DNA from: Candidatus Poribacteria bacterium
Lineage (GTDB): Bacteria; Poribacteria; WGA-4E; WGA-3G
Reading direction: 5' to 3'
Assembly: GCA_026702755.1 (NCBI GenBank)
Contig: JAPPBX010000096.1
Coordinates: forward strand, 99,224-163,223
Length of the DNA stretch: 64,000 nt
Shown here: one piece after another, positions 16,569 to 25,755 of the stretch
Numbering within the stretch: the first letter of the stretch is position 1
Layout of the letters: each line of letters begins with the position of its first letter
Position numbers and translations under genes: made by a program
Notes under the pieces: generated by a model
Seen by the model: the letters and a program-made list of their open reading frames with translations, nothing else
What the model was told of the DNA's origin: nothing
Databases searched by the model: none

Positions 16569-17582
16569 CTAACGGATCCGATACCGTTCAACAGCGTCCA
16601 TATCAAGACTGATACCCAACCCTGGTGCATCCGATAGGTTGATTGCACCATTCGAGAGATCCATACTACCGCCAGAGAGGTCATCAACGCGGATGTGTGG
16701 AAGTTCGTCAATCGGCATTGTACAGTTCGGCAGCGTACATGCGATATGTGCCGCGAATGTCGATGCAACGCATGAACCGAAGGCGAAGATCTGCACCCAA
16801 ATCGGTAGATCCGCCGCTTCGGCAACGGCAGCACTTTTGCGGAGACCGGCGACATTCCCGCCCATGTTGACCGCATCCACCGCACCTGCAAGGATATTCT
16901 CTAAAATCCCCGGCGGTGCCCCCAGATGACGGGCAACTGGAACCTCGACCTGTTCCCGCATTTGACGATACCAAGACAAATCCTCAAATCGTATTGGGTC
17001 TTCATAGACTTCGATGTTATAAGGAAGCAAATCCTCTGCGAGTCGTAGTCCGGTCTCCAGATCACCGAATTCCGTGTTTGGGTCAACGCGAATCTGGAAA
17101 TCGGGTCCACACGCTTCTTTGGTTAACCGCGCTGTTTCGACGATAGTCGCCTTCCGAGCCTTGAGTTTATGCACCCGAAAACCCATGTCCGCAGCACGTT
17201 CTGCTTCTGCCGCTGTCGCTTCTGCTGGCATCGGCGGTGACCAATAAGCGAGTTCAACGCTATCTCTGTGTTTCTCGCCGATGAATTTATGAGCGGGTAC
17301 TCCCAATGCCTGTCCTGCTAAGTCGTAAAAGGCACACTGGAGTGCAAATGACTCGGAGGCAAGATCAATATCCCAAAGGTTCTTGCCGACATATTTTTCG
17401 GCGATTCCATCGGCTTGGTCTGTAATATCACTATTCAGAGAATTGCTCTCACCCAATCCTGTCAGCCCTTCATCTGTATGTACCCAAATCAACGTGGTCG
17501 GATAATCCATGCCCGAATGTTCCTGTATCGCAGGAATAAAAGGGATGGAGATGGTCCGGTATTCAAAACCTGTGATTTTCAT
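16569..17582 (-). CDS. enolase-superfamily enzyme (mandelate racemase/muconate lactonizing type)
   Basis: A TIM-barrel enzyme that abstracts a proton alpha to a carboxylate with Mg2+ assistance. The N-terminal capping domain opens MKITGFEYRTISIPF. The barrel shows VHKLKARKA (KxK catalytic motif), RVDPNTEF (first Mg ligand Asp), VYEDPIRFED (second ligand Glu) and DAVNMGGNVAGL. The normal third acidic ligand before a conserved Asp is not obvious in the ARHLG region; this may mark a divergent subgroup. Substrate is unknown; carbohydrate acids are common for this family. Length of 337 residues is slightly short. Divergent from the aldo-keto reductase gene. Confidence 0.8.
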   Translation of the reverse strand: MKITGFEYRTISIPFIPAIQEHSGMDYPTTLIWVHTDEGLTGLGESNSLNSDITDQADGIAEKYVGKNLWDIDLASESFALQCAFYDLAGQALGVPAHKFIGEKHRDSVELAYWSPPMPAEATAAEAERAADMGFRVHKLKARKATIVETARLTKEACGPDFQIRVDPNTEFGDLETGLRLAEDLLPYNIEVYEDPIRFEDLSWYRQMREQVEVPVARHLGAPPGILENILAGAVDAVNMGGNVAGLRKSAAVAEAADLPIWVQIFAFGSCVASTFAAHIACTLPNCTMPIDELPHIRVDDLSGGSMDLSNGAINLSDAPGLGISLDMDAVERYRIR

Positions 17583-17840
17583 CGGTTTCCCTCCAATCTT
17601 TGGTCTCTAATGGTTGAAATTTTATGCGATTCATCCGATTGGTGTCAAGTGCTTTTCTGGTAAAATCGAAAGCGAACCTGTTTCAAAAGGTAGGTATATT
17701 TTCATATCGCCCTATAATCTCCTAACGCCACCCTATTTTCTTCTGGTTTTTAGATTGAGAATTTGCTATAATTTTCCTATATCTCGTAATTACAAAGGGC
17801 GCGACCTGTCTGCCCATATAAAATAAGGAAAGTATTCGTA

Positions 17841-18791
17841 ATGAAACACATAAAGATTCCTGGCGTTAGCAAAGACATCTCACAGTTAATTCTGGGTACC
17901 ATGATGTTTTCGCCCGTAAAATTCGACTATAGCACCGAAATGCTCGACGCATTTTTTGAAGCGGGTGGAAATGCCCTCGACACAGCACACGGTTATGGCG
18001 GTGGCGATAGCGAGATGCTCATCGGTCTCTGGATGCGGCAACGCGGCAACCGAGATGAGGTGTTTCTCATTGATAAGGGAGGGCATCCACAAGGCAGAGT
18101 GCCTCGCCCGCGTCTCTCCCCTGAAGAGTTAAAAAGCGATCTCGATGAAAGTCTCATCCGGCTCCGCACCGATGCCATTGACCTTTACATGCTCCATCGC
18201 GACGATCCTGTGATCCCTGTTAGCACGATTATTGATTATCTGAACGACGAGATTGGTGCAGGACGCATCCGAGCTGCCGCCGCTTCTAATTGGCAGCCGC
18301 AACGCATCATTGATGCTAACACCTACGCCGCCGAGAACGGGCTACAGGGATTTGTTTCTTGTAGTAATAACATTAGTCTTGCTGTGCCGATGGAACCGAT
18401 GTGGGGGGGTTGCGTTTGCGTTGACGATGCCGCGCGTGAATGGCATAAAGGGAGTCAGTTTCCGCTGATGCCTTGGTCTTCACAGGCACGTGGTTTCTTT
18501 AGTGGTGCGTTCACACCGGAGAACCGAGACAATGGAGATATGGTACGCGTCTATTATAATGACGACAACTTTGAAAGGCTTGCCCGCGCAGAGAAACTGG
18601 GCGAGAAATACGGCTATTCTGCAATTCAGGTTTCCCTCTCATACTGCTTGAACATTCCATTCCCCGTTTTTCCGATTGTTGGACCGGCAACCTTAGCGGA
18701 GATGGATTCTTCTGTTGGTGCCATTGGGCTTGAACTCTCCGATGCCGAAGTGGAATGGCTCAACTTAGAAACGGATACGAACCCCCTATGA
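17841..18791 (+). CDS. aldo/keto reductase
   Basis: NAD(P)H-dependent carbonyl reductase with the (beta/alpha)8 barrel. Catalytic tetrad regions are visible: NALDTAHGYG (Asp and Tyr), FLIDKGGHP (Lys) and LYMLHRDDP (His). SQARGFFSG and the C-terminal PIVGPATLAEMDSSVGA are cofactor-binding elements. It has 316 residues and an inserted segment around PMWGGCVCVDDAAREWHKG, relative to minimal AKRs. GGAAAG precedes the ATG. Its stop overlaps the ATG of the next gene in an ATGA quartet, so the two are translationally coupled. Confidence 0.88.
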   Translation: MKHIKIPGVSKDISQLILGTMMFSPVKFDYSTEMLDAFFEAGGNALDTAHGYGGGDSEMLIGLWMRQRGNRDEVFLIDKGGHPQGRVPRPRLSPEELKSDLDESLIRLRTDAIDLYMLHRDDPVIPVSTIIDYLNDEIGAGRIRAAAASNWQPQRIIDANTYAAENGLQGFVSCSNNISLAVPMEPMWGGCVCVDDAAREWHKGSQFPLMPWSSQARGFFSGAFTPENRDNGDMVRVYYNDDNFERLARAEKLGEKYGYSAIQVSLSYCLNIPFPVFPIVGPATLAEMDSSVGAIGLELSDAEVEWLNLETDTNPL

Positions 18792-19867
18792 GAACTCGAA
18801 TTTTTTTGATATTCCTCTGTTTCCAATTCATTCTTCTCCCACTCGGTTTCGTGCAGGAGAGCTGAGGCGCGTGAAGCAATCCCGCAATTCCACGTGGCGG
18901 GATTGGTGAAGTCAGTTTGACTTCAGGAGAGATGAAGAGATTTCAGAGCTCTTTCAGTATGATGCGGTGGTTCGATGCCCAAGGTGGACACTTAGAAACA
19001 AAGGGTATCTCACCAGACAGGAAAGTAATAGATGTCCCGCTTCATCGACACCACGTTACATTGAATGTTTTCCGTGTTGATGTTGGCTTGAAGTATCACC
19101 TCAGTTCTCGGTGGATACTGGAAGCAAATGTGCCTTACGAGACCAAAGTCCAAGAGGCAACGATTGAAGAAATTGAACCGGTTACACAGACAGAACTGGA
19201 AGCGATTATACGCAACCGGGACAATCATCACCGAAATGAGACCTACAGGGGACTCGCCGACACAGATGTTCTCTTGGGATATCATACACGTGGTCTTTTT
19301 AAGGAAAGTGATTTTGTAATAGGTCGTATCGGAACGACAATTCCGTTTGGCCAGACTGAAGAAGATCCTTGGAAATTAGGAGATGCAGGACTTGAGCATC
19401 TCCATATCCAATTTGGGACCGGTACCTTTAATCCGATGGCAGATTTACATTACAGCCTTCCTCTTTACAAAGGTGTGGGCGCGAGTGTTAGTATTCGCGG
19501 AAAGTTTCCGTTCTATGAGAACAACAAAACCTATCGTGGTTCCAGAGAACTGACTTACACAACCAGTCTAAATTACCGTCTTAATAATTGGCTCTCGTTC
19601 CAAGCAGGTTATTTTGGCTTTTATCAATCTTACGCGTATTGGGCAGGGGAGCAGGATATCAATACTGGGCTCCGTTTCAGTATGGCATCTGTAGGCGCGT
19701 CAGTCGCAACACCCTACAATATTCCATTGTCTGTGAGAGTGATGCTACCCTTGAGCCAAGAGACGCTTTATGATGATACGGATGCTTTGTTAGATGGTGT
19801 CTATGAGGAGAGCGATGCTTTTAAGTTCGGTCCTTTGGTGTCGTTAACGGCTCTGTATGCATTTTAG
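18788..19867 (+). pseudogene. outer-membrane beta-barrel-like protein, reading frame disrupted near the N-terminus
   Basis: From 18917 onward a 316-residue frame encodes a protein rich in alternating strands and aromatic ends (LKYHLSSRWILEANVPY, LADLHYSLPLY-like, ending LVSLTALYAF). The terminal aromatic residue and strand pattern suggest a diderm outer-membrane barrel. No proper start exists there (TTG 18917 or ATG 18932, poor spacing). Upstream, an ATG at 18788 overlaps the AKR stop (ATGA) and encodes a signal peptide in the same frame, but two TGA stops (18863, 18872) intervene. Between them another frame reads AEAREAIPQFHV. One extra base near 18860 and one missing G near 18896 would restore a continuous signal-peptide-plus-barrel protein. 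Either a real lesion or assembly errors are possible. Confidence 0.6.
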
Positions 19868-19926
19868 GGTTCCATCCTTGTCTATTGAGGAAATATCGCG
19901 AGCAGCGTTCACTCCTAAAGGAAGAT

Positions 19927-22095
19927 ATGAAATTACCGAAACGTCAGCGCACGTCGCAGGACATCAGTTTTAAGGTGTTGTTTTCAAACGAATGTTGCAT
20001 AGTACTAATAGTGCTTGCACTTTTAGTCGGTTGTGGTGTGCCGAACAATCCATATCCGAAGTCTGAGCGGGATAAAGAGATTTACTATAGCACATTCGAT
20101 GAAGAGCCAAAACACTTCGATCCGGCGGTCTCTTACAGTTCAGACGAATACAGGTTCATTCAACAGATTTATGAACCACCGTTGCAATATCATTACCTGA
20201 AGAGACCCTACGAATTGATTCCGTTGACAGCAGAGGCTGTGCCACAACCCCGTTATTTTGATGCCGATGGACAGCAGTTGCCGTTAGGTGCTCCTGCGGC
20301 ATCGGTGGCGCGTGCGGTTTATGAAATCCGTATTCGACAGGGGATTATGTATCAGCAACATCCCTGTTTTGCGAAGACTGAAAGCGGCGAATGGCTTTAC
20401 CGCAATTTAACAAGCGCGGATGTTAAAGGCTTTAAAGAGGTTAAAGATTTTTCGATGACAGGCACGCGTGAGCTCGTTGCCGCTGATTATGTCTACCAGA
20501 TTAAACGCATGGCGGATCCAAGTGTCGCCTGCCCTATTCTCAGTACGTTGAAGGACTATGTCCTCGGTATGGAAACATATTCAGCCGCTGTTGCTGCAGG
20601 ACAAAAAGACGCGCCATTTCCCGGTGTCAAGGTCGTGGATCGTTACACCTATCGGGTTATCCTCAAGACGAAGTATCCGCAGTTTGTCTATTGGTTGGCG
20701 ATGCCGTTCTTTTCGCCGATGCCCAAAGAAGCAATTGATTTTTATAGTCAACCGGTTGTCGAAGATCGAAATATCACGATTGACAGGTTTCCTGTAGGAA
20801 CGGGAGCCTATCGGATGGAAACTCTCCTCGCACATAAAGAAATTGTTCTCGTCAAAAATGAAAACTTTCGGGTAGCACGCTACCCATCAAGCGGGGAACC
20901 CGGCGATAGGGAAGCCGGACTTTTGGATGACGCATGGGAAGTCATTCCGTTTATTCCAAGAGTCGTCTACAAATTAGAGAAGGAATACATTCCGCGTTGG
21001 AATAAATTCTTGCAAGGCTACTACGATAGTTCTGGCATCTCTTCCGATACGTTTGACAGTGCGGTTTCTTTCAACGATACGGGTGATCCTGCTGCAAGTG
21101 AATCAATGAAAGCAAAGCGTATTGTGCTGCGCACCAACGTTGAACCGACGACGAGATACCTCGCTTTTAATATGTTGGACGATACCGTTGGTGGATACAC
21201 TGCAGAGAAACAAAAACTTCGCCAAGCAATTTCCATTGCCCTCGATTATGAGGAATTTATTGAAATTTTTATCAACGGACGCGGTGTAAGTTCTCAGAGT
21301 CCTGTTCCACCCGGTATCTTCGGTTACGAAGCAGGGGAAGTTGGCATTAACCCTTATGTCTATAATTGGGATACCGAGACGCAGCGTCCGGTTCGGAAAT
21401 CTATTGAAGAAGCACGGCAGCTTCTCGCAGAAGCCGGCTACCCGGGTGGGCAGGATAGTAAAGGGGATCCGCTCGTTGTCTCTTTTGATAACGCATGGAA
21501 CTCCGCAGGTGCCACAGCATACTTAACATGGATGCGAAATAAATTAGAGCAACTCGGCATCACAATGGAGAGCCGCACCACCGATTACAACCGGTTTCGC
21601 GACAAAGTAAAAAACGGTAACTTCCAAATCATCTCTTGGGGATGGCACGCTGACTACCCTGATGCGGAGAATTTTCTATTTCTTCTCTATGGGCCGAACG
21701 GCAGAGCCACCCACGGTGGCGAAAACACCGCTAACTACGATAATAAAGAATACAACCAACTCTTTGAGCAGATGAAAAACATGGAGAACTCACCAGAACG
21801 GTTAGAAATCATTCGCAAGATGAACCATCTGCTTCAACAAGACGCACCGTGGGTCTTTACCTATCACCCTGTTGCTTTTGGGTTGTCGCATCAATGGGTG
21901 AAGAACAGCAAGCCGAGTTCTTTAGGCGGGGGGACGCTCAAGTATCTTCGCATTGATGCCAGTCAGCGATCAGAAAATCGTCTGGCATGGAATAAACCTG
22001 TTGTCTGGCCCCTGTGGGTATGCGTCGCGGTCCTCATTTTAGGCACGATTCCAGCTGCAATCACAATTTGGAAACGGGAACGAGGAACCTCTTAG
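19927..22095 (+). CDS. peptide-type ABC transporter substrate-binding lipoprotein with C-terminal membrane anchor
   Basis: Family 5 extracellular solute-binding protein (oligopeptide/dipeptide type). The hydrophobic stretch ends in a lipobox LLVGC. The mature part shows YYSTFDEEPKHFDPAVSYSSDE, the 'FPVGTGAY' binding-protein signature, LRQAISIALDYEEFI and the FQIISWGWHADYPDAENFLF region, all characteristic. An ATG at 19927 with AAAGGAAG upstream is preferred over the TTG at 19885. At 722 residues it is larger than usual. It ends with a predicted transmembrane helix (VWPLWVCVAVLILGTIPAAI), which is odd for a binding protein already anchored by lipid. The matching DppB-type permease follows. Confidence 0.85.
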   Translation: MKLPKRQRTSQDISFKVLFSNECCIVLIVLALLVGCGVPNNPYPKSERDKEIYYSTFDEEPKHFDPAVSYSSDEYRFIQQIYEPPLQYHYLKRPYELIPLTAEAVPQPRYFDADGQQLPLGAPAASVARAVYEIRIRQGIMYQQHPCFAKTESGEWLYRNLTSADVKGFKEVKDFSMTGTRELVAADYVYQIKRMADPSVACPILSTLKDYVLGMETYSAAVAAGQKDAPFPGVKVVDRYTYRVILKTKYPQFVYWLAMPFFSPMPKEAIDFYSQPVVEDRNITIDRFPVGTGAYRMETLLAHKEIVLVKNENFRVARYPSSGEPGDREAGLLDDAWEVIPFIPRVVYKLEKEYIPRWNKFLQGYYDSSGISSDTFDSAVSFNDTGDPAASESMKAKRIVLRTNVEPTTRYLAFNMLDDTVGGYTAEKQKLRQAISIALDYEEFIEIFINGRGVSSQSPVPPGIFGYEAGEVGINPYVYNWDTETQRPVRKSIEEARQLLAEAGYPGGQDSKGDPLVVSFDNAWNSAGATAYLTWMRNKLEQLGITMESRTTDYNRFRDKVKNGNFQIISWGWHADYPDAENFLFLLYGPNGRATHGGENTANYDNKEYNQLFEQMKNMENSPERLEIIRKMNHLLQQDAPWVFTYHPVAFGLSHQWVKNSKPSSLGGGTLKYLRIDASQRSENRLAWNKPVVWPLWVCVAVLILGTIPAAITIWKRERGTS

Positions 22096-22214
22096 CTGCG
22101 TTCTTTTTGTTGGCGTGTTTTCGACCACGCTTCTTTTCAGCGAGGCAACTTTTTTGTAGTAAAATCCAGAAATAAGAGGGCACTTTGGGAAACACAAAAC
22201 ACTTCACCACCGCT

Positions 22215-22235
22215 GGCGAGGTTTGGAACCTCGCC
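22215..22235. repeat. GGCGAGGTTT palindrome
   Basis: GGCGAGGTT-TGG-AACCTCGCC, in the gap between binding-protein and permease genes. An AGTAAAATCCAGAAATAAG motif, also seen in similar form near 44520, lies just before it. Confidence 0.7.
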
Positions 22236-22273
22236 TTTCCACAATGTCTAATTAATTGTAGGTTTTACTATAA

Positions 22274-23266
22274 ATGATCACTTATATTGTCCGACGAACC
22301 CTTTATGCGATACCAATTTTAATCGGCGTGAATCTTATTGTGTTTTTTCTGTTTTTTATTGTTAATTCACCCGATCAGATGGCGCGTCGGATTCTTGGTG
22401 AAAAGAATATTACACAGGAAGACGTTGACAATTGGAAAAAGCAAAACGGCTATCACCTCCCCCTTTGGTTCAATGCTGAAGCATCTGGAACCGCGTCTTT
22501 TACGGAGACTATCTTCTTCGAGAAATCGGTTAAACTTTTCTTCTTCGACTTCGGGACATCAGATGCCAATAACATTGATATTACATCACAAATTTCGCAA
22601 CGAATGTGGGCAAGCCTCGCTATTGCCCTGCCGACCTTTCTGGTCGGTGTTCTGGTAAATATCACTGTTTCGATGATTGTTGCGTACTACCGAGCAACTT
22701 ATGTCGATTTCTGGGGCACAATCATCGCGGTAATCCTTATGTCCGTCTCCACGCTCTTCTATATTATCGGTGGACAGTGGGTATTCGGGAAGATATTACG
22801 ACTCTTTCCGATCTCTGGATACGATTCCGGTGTAGACATGCTGAAGTTTGTTATTCTGCCGGTGGTTATTGGCATTATTGGCGGGGTCGGTGGGGGTATC
22901 CGTTTTTACCGGACGATATTCCTTGAAGAGGTCAATCGGGACTATGTGCGCACAGCGCGCGCAAAAGGATTGAGTGAAGCGGTGATTCTCTTTAAACATG
23001 CCCTGAAAAATGCGATGATTCCGATTCTGACGAATGTGGTTTTGGTGATCCCCTTGCTTTTTATGGGAAGTTTGGTGATGGAGGCATTTTTCGCGATTCC
23101 AGGACTCGGAAGTTTTACGATAGAAGCCATCCATGCCCAAGACTTCGCGATTGTGCGAAGCATGGTCTATCTCAGTTCTGTGCTGTATATTATCGGTTTG
23201 TTACTGACGGACATCAGTTACACGCTGGTGGACCCGCGCGTTCGGCTTGGTGCCGCTGCCTCGTAA
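22274..23266 (+). CDS. DppB-type peptide ABC transporter permease
   Basis: Inner-membrane permease of the binding-protein-dependent importer family. The N-terminus MITYIVRRTLYAIPILIGVNLIVFFLF is the conserved first helix of DppB/OppB. The EAA loop is RDYVRTARAKGLSEAVILFKHALKNAMIPILT, and the C-terminus is typical (LTDISYTLVDPRVRLG). The 330 residues hold about six transmembrane helices. No DppC permease or ATPases (DppD/F) follow; a small membrane protein does instead, so the complex must be completed by genes outside the window. Confidence 0.9.
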   Translation: MITYIVRRTLYAIPILIGVNLIVFFLFFIVNSPDQMARRILGEKNITQEDVDNWKKQNGYHLPLWFNAEASGTASFTETIFFEKSVKLFFFDFGTSDANNIDITSQISQRMWASLAIALPTFLVGVLVNITVSMIVAYYRATYVDFWGTIIAVILMSVSTLFYIIGGQWVFGKILRLFPISGYDSGVDMLKFVILPVVIGIIGGVGGGIRFYRTIFLEEVNRDYVRTARAKGLSEAVILFKHALKNAMIPILTNVVLVIPLLFMGSLVMEAFFAIPGLGSFTIEAIHAQDFAIVRSMVYLSSVLYIIGLLLTDISYTLVDPRVRLGAAAS

Positions 23267-23275
23267 ATTTAAAAT

Positions 23276-23719
23276 ATGGTTTCACAAAATAGAAGTTATC
23301 AAATTATGCAGGGAATAATGAGTCTCGTATTGGGATGCTTCAGTATCGGTTTACTGATAACATTCCGGCATTCAGGGTATCCGAGCGCGATTCTCTTCGT
23401 CTTTCTGGTCGTCGGACTTGCGCTAATCTTTTCCGGCGATTATCTTCTCAATCTTTTCAGACTGCCAGTCACACAGCGGAAGCAGGAATTGGCGAGTGAT
23501 ATTGGTCTCATCGCTTATGGACTACTGTATTTTGGCATCGCTATGTCGAAACTCTTACAACCCCGTTGGTTAACCTTCCATTTACCAGTCTTTTTACAAC
23601 CGATTTGGGTGCGACGCGGATTAGCAGGCATCGGGATTGTCCTAATCGCTGCGGGTATTTACGGCATTTATAAATTGTATTCAGAAGGCTTGCCGGTAGA
23701 ATCTTCGGAAGCAGAATAA
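23276..23719 (+). CDS. hypothetical four-helix integral membrane protein
   Basis: A 147-residue frame starting 9 bases after the permease stop, so it is probably co-translated. About four hydrophobic segments are visible (IMSLVLGCFSIGLLITF, AILFVFLVVGLALIF, IGLIAYGLLYFGIAM, GIGIVLIAAGIYGIY). There is no signal peptide, cysteine motif or family signature that I recognise. It could be an accessory subunit of the peptide importer, inferred only from position. Confidence 0.6.
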   Translation: MVSQNRSYQIMQGIMSLVLGCFSIGLLITFRHSGYPSAILFVFLVVGLALIFSGDYLLNLFRLPVTQRKQELASDIGLIAYGLLYFGIAMSKLLQPRWLTFHLPVFLQPIWVRRGLAGIGIVLIAAGIYGIYKLYSEGLPVESSEAE

Positions 23720-23754
23720 GCGTGGTTAAAAACCTCACCTGATTACAACTGAAT

Positions 23755-24060
23755 TCATTTTGCAATAATCACAGCGTAGCGGAGCGGGATCTCACCGACG
23801 TTGCGTATACCGTGTAAAACTTGACAATCGACATGGACGGCTTCGTTGTCGCTCACACGGTGCGTCTGCTCTCCAAATAGCACTTCACCTTCGCCAGAAA
23901 ATACATAGAAAATTTCTTGTCCGTCGTGTGTATGCGGTGGATGCGCGCGTTGCCCAGGTCCAACTTCTGAGATGTGAAGATGGAGTTGTTCTCGGTCTGC
24001 CCCTGCTTCAAAGATAAAGCGGTTAATGCCTTTAATATCCTTTCTAATTTCCTTTTCCAT
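23755..24060 (-). CDS. single-domain cupin protein
   Basis: A 101-residue cupin: GQRAHPPHTHDGQEIFYVFSGEGEV corresponds to cupin motif 1 (His-x-His...Glu) and VHVDCQVLHGIRNVG to motif 2 (His). The frame is open further upstream to 24156, but AAAGGAG lies at correct spacing before the ATG at 24060, so I use that. Such small cupins act as metal-dependent isomerases or oxygenases or as sugar binders; no specific role is readable. Convergent with the preceding membrane protein gene. Confidence 0.8.
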   Translation of the reverse strand: MEKEIRKDIKGINRFIFEAGADREQLHLHISEVGPGQRAHPPHTHDGQEIFYVFSGEGEVLFGEQTHRVSDNEAVHVDCQVLHGIRNVGEIPLRYAVIIAK

Positions 24061-24261
24061 GAGAAATTTCTCCTTTTGATATTGCTTACGAAACAGTATT
24101 GCTCTAAAAATTTGGGAATTAATGTAGCATGTACACGAAGAATTGTCAATTTGCAAATCAAATCACAAAGGTGTGTAGGTGTTTTTGCTTGGGTGTTTCT
24201 GCGGATTTCTCTTAGGTTGAACGGAGATCTCCTAAAAATCACACACAGCACAGATTTTTCT

Positions 24262-24289
24262 TTGCTTTTCCCTAAAAATATTGTATAAT
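24262..24289 (+). promoter_or_regulatory. possible sigma-70 promoter for the aquaporin gene
   Basis: TTGCTT (24262-24267), a 16-base spacer and a perfect TATAAT (24284-24289) on the aquaporin strand, leaving a leader of ~190 bases. A TTGACA also occurs at ~24322 but lacks a well-spaced -10. The rest of 24061-24479 shows nothing else recognisable. Confidence 0.4.
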
Positions 24290-24479
24290 GTTAGTCAGAT
24301 ATGGTCTTATAATTTAATAATTGACATAATAACGAAAAAAATCAACTAAATTATAACCTCCGTTGCGAGTTGTAAGTCTAAGCGAAACCCAACATCTCAC
24401 TTTTATTAAACTCAAAGATTAGTGTTCGGTAAAGTAAGATTCATCTGATGGTTCAATTTCAAATTCAAAAGGAGATTTC

Positions 24480-25148
24480 ATGAATACGAAGAACTTAGTT
24501 GCCGAATTTATCGGTACTTTCGCGCTGATTTTTATAGGTGCTGGCGCGCTGGCGATTACTCAAGCGAATTTGGTGGGCGTTGCGCTTGCCCACGGTTTGG
24601 TGATTGTAACATTTGCTTATGCTTATGGACACATCTCCGGCACACATATCAATCCGGCTGTGACGCTTGGCTTGTTGGTAGCAGGTGAGATCGAATTCGT
24701 GGCAGCGATCGGCTACTGGATTGCGCAATTTCTTGGTGGAATCCTGGGGGCAGTTGTGCTTAACGCCGTGCTACCGAATCCCGGCGATCTGGGTGTAACA
24801 ATTCTAACCACCGAGGCGAATGGTGGGGCTTTTACGGTTACTGCAACGCAAGGACTCATCGTCGAAATCGTACTCACTTTCTTCCTCGTCAATACCATTT
24901 TCAATACTGCTGTGAGTGGGAAAGCGGGGAATTTCGCAGGATTGGCTATTGGACTAACGTTGGTTCTTTGCATCCTGATGGGTGGTCCATTGACACGGGC
25001 TTCGCTCAATCCCGCGCGGACGCTGGGACCTGCCATCGTCAGCGGTAACTATGCGGACATCTGGCTCTACTTTGTGGGGCCCCTCGTAGGCGGAGTTCTC
25101 GCCGCACTTCTCTATATCGGTGTTTTGAAAGACAAGGGAGAGGCGTAG
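24480..25148 (+). CDS. MIP-family aquaporin / glycerol-facilitator-like channel
   Basis: Inner-membrane channel with six helices and two re-entrant NPA loops: SGTHINPAVTLG (first NPA) and RASLNPARTLGPA (second NPA followed by the selectivity-filter Arg). The N-terminal LVAEFIGTFALIFIGAGAL is the usual first helix with its ExxxT motif. At 222 residues it lacks the longer loops typical of GlpF, so a water channel is more likely than a glycerol facilitator. AAAGGAGA precedes the ATG. A strong terminator follows, making it a single-gene transcript. Confidence 0.92.
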   Translation: MNTKNLVAEFIGTFALIFIGAGALAITQANLVGVALAHGLVIVTFAYAYGHISGTHINPAVTLGLLVAGEIEFVAAIGYWIAQFLGGILGAVVLNAVLPNPGDLGVTILTTEANGGAFTVTATQGLIVEIVLTFFLVNTIFNTAVSGKAGNFAGLAIGLTLVLCILMGGPLTRASLNPARTLGPAIVSGNYADIWLYFVGPLVGGVLAALLYIGVLKDKGEA

Positions 25149-25170
25149 CGCGTTTATTATCGGCAAAAAG

Positions 25171-25211
25171 AGAAGGCTGGCACATTCACGCGCCAGTCTT
25201 CTTTTATTTTT
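25171..25211 (+). terminator. rho-independent terminator after the aquaporin gene
   Basis: Stem AGAAGGCTGGC (25171-25181) pairs with GCCAGTCTTCT (25192-25202) with one G-T pair. It is followed by TTTATTTTTT. The reverse orientation could also serve the convergent hsp20 transcript. Confidence 0.75.
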
Positions 25212-25227
25212 TGCTATGGTAAATGTA

Positions 25228-25659
25228 TTAGGATACAGTTGTGATAGGGACTTCGGTCGGTTTCGCAGCTTCCGCTTTCGGGATGGAGAGTGTCAACACA
25301 CCATCGCTGAATTCGGCTTTGATGTCGTCCGTTTCCACTTCCGGTGGGAGTGCGAATTTCCGTTGGAAGTTCCCATAACGTCGCTCGACTCGGCGATAGC
25401 TTTGGGTGTCGTCCACCTTTTCCTGTCGCTTTTCGCCGCTGAGGGTCAAGAGGTTATCTTTGACGGAAACATGGAGATCGTCCTTTGCGACTCCGGGAAG
25501 CTCAGCGCGAACTTCAAAGTTGTCTTCCGTTTCTGAAACATCAACCGAGGGTGCCCAATTATATGCGCTTGTATCGGTTTTGACACGTATCGGTGCGAAG
25601 AAAGGGCTGTAAAACCCAAACGGATTTCTTGTCGGTTTGCGTAAGGTCAAATAAGTCAT
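25228..25659 (-). CDS. Hsp20/alpha-crystallin small heat-shock protein (second copy)
   Basis: ATP-independent holdase chaperone. The alpha-crystallin domain runs from WAPSVDVSETEDNFEVRAELPGV to the conserved C-terminal block GVLTLSIPKAE (A-x-x-x-G-x-L-T-L). The I-x-I-like tail is PTEVPITTVS. AAGGAG before ATG 25659 decides the start (143 residues) over 25683. It lies downstream of a second hsp20 gene on the same strand, and the proteins share the start MTYLT and much of the domain. They are tandem paralogues. Confidence 0.93.
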   Translation of the reverse strand: MTYLTLRKPTRNPFGFYSPFFAPIRVKTDTSAYNWAPSVDVSETEDNFEVRAELPGVAKDDLHVSVKDNLLTLSGEKRQEKVDDTQSYRRVERRYGNFQRKFALPPEVETDDIKAEFSDGVLTLSIPKAEAAKPTEVPITTVS

Positions 25660-25704
25660 TTTTGTTCTCCTTTTATGTTTCATCGGTCATTGTGTTGTTG
25701 GGAG

Positions 25705-25741
25705 TATGCCCCGTGGACTGTTATCTATCAGACGGGGCATA
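25705..25741. other. long hairpin between the two hsp20 genes
   Basis: TATGCCCCGT (25705-25714) and ACGGGGCATA (25732-25741) form a perfect 10-bp stem with a 17-base loop. No U-run follows on the minus strand, so it may be a partial terminator, a processing site or an RNA thermometer-like element. This is inference. Confidence 0.5.
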
Positions 25742-25755
25742 TCCGAGTTGTTAGC

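Noticed and set aside
18863..18874. The two in-frame TGA codons as possible selenocysteines in the barrel protein
   Set aside because: No family has Sec there, no SECIS-like stem is evident, and a neighbouring frame gives a better AxA signal cleavage site. Frameshift is the simpler explanation.
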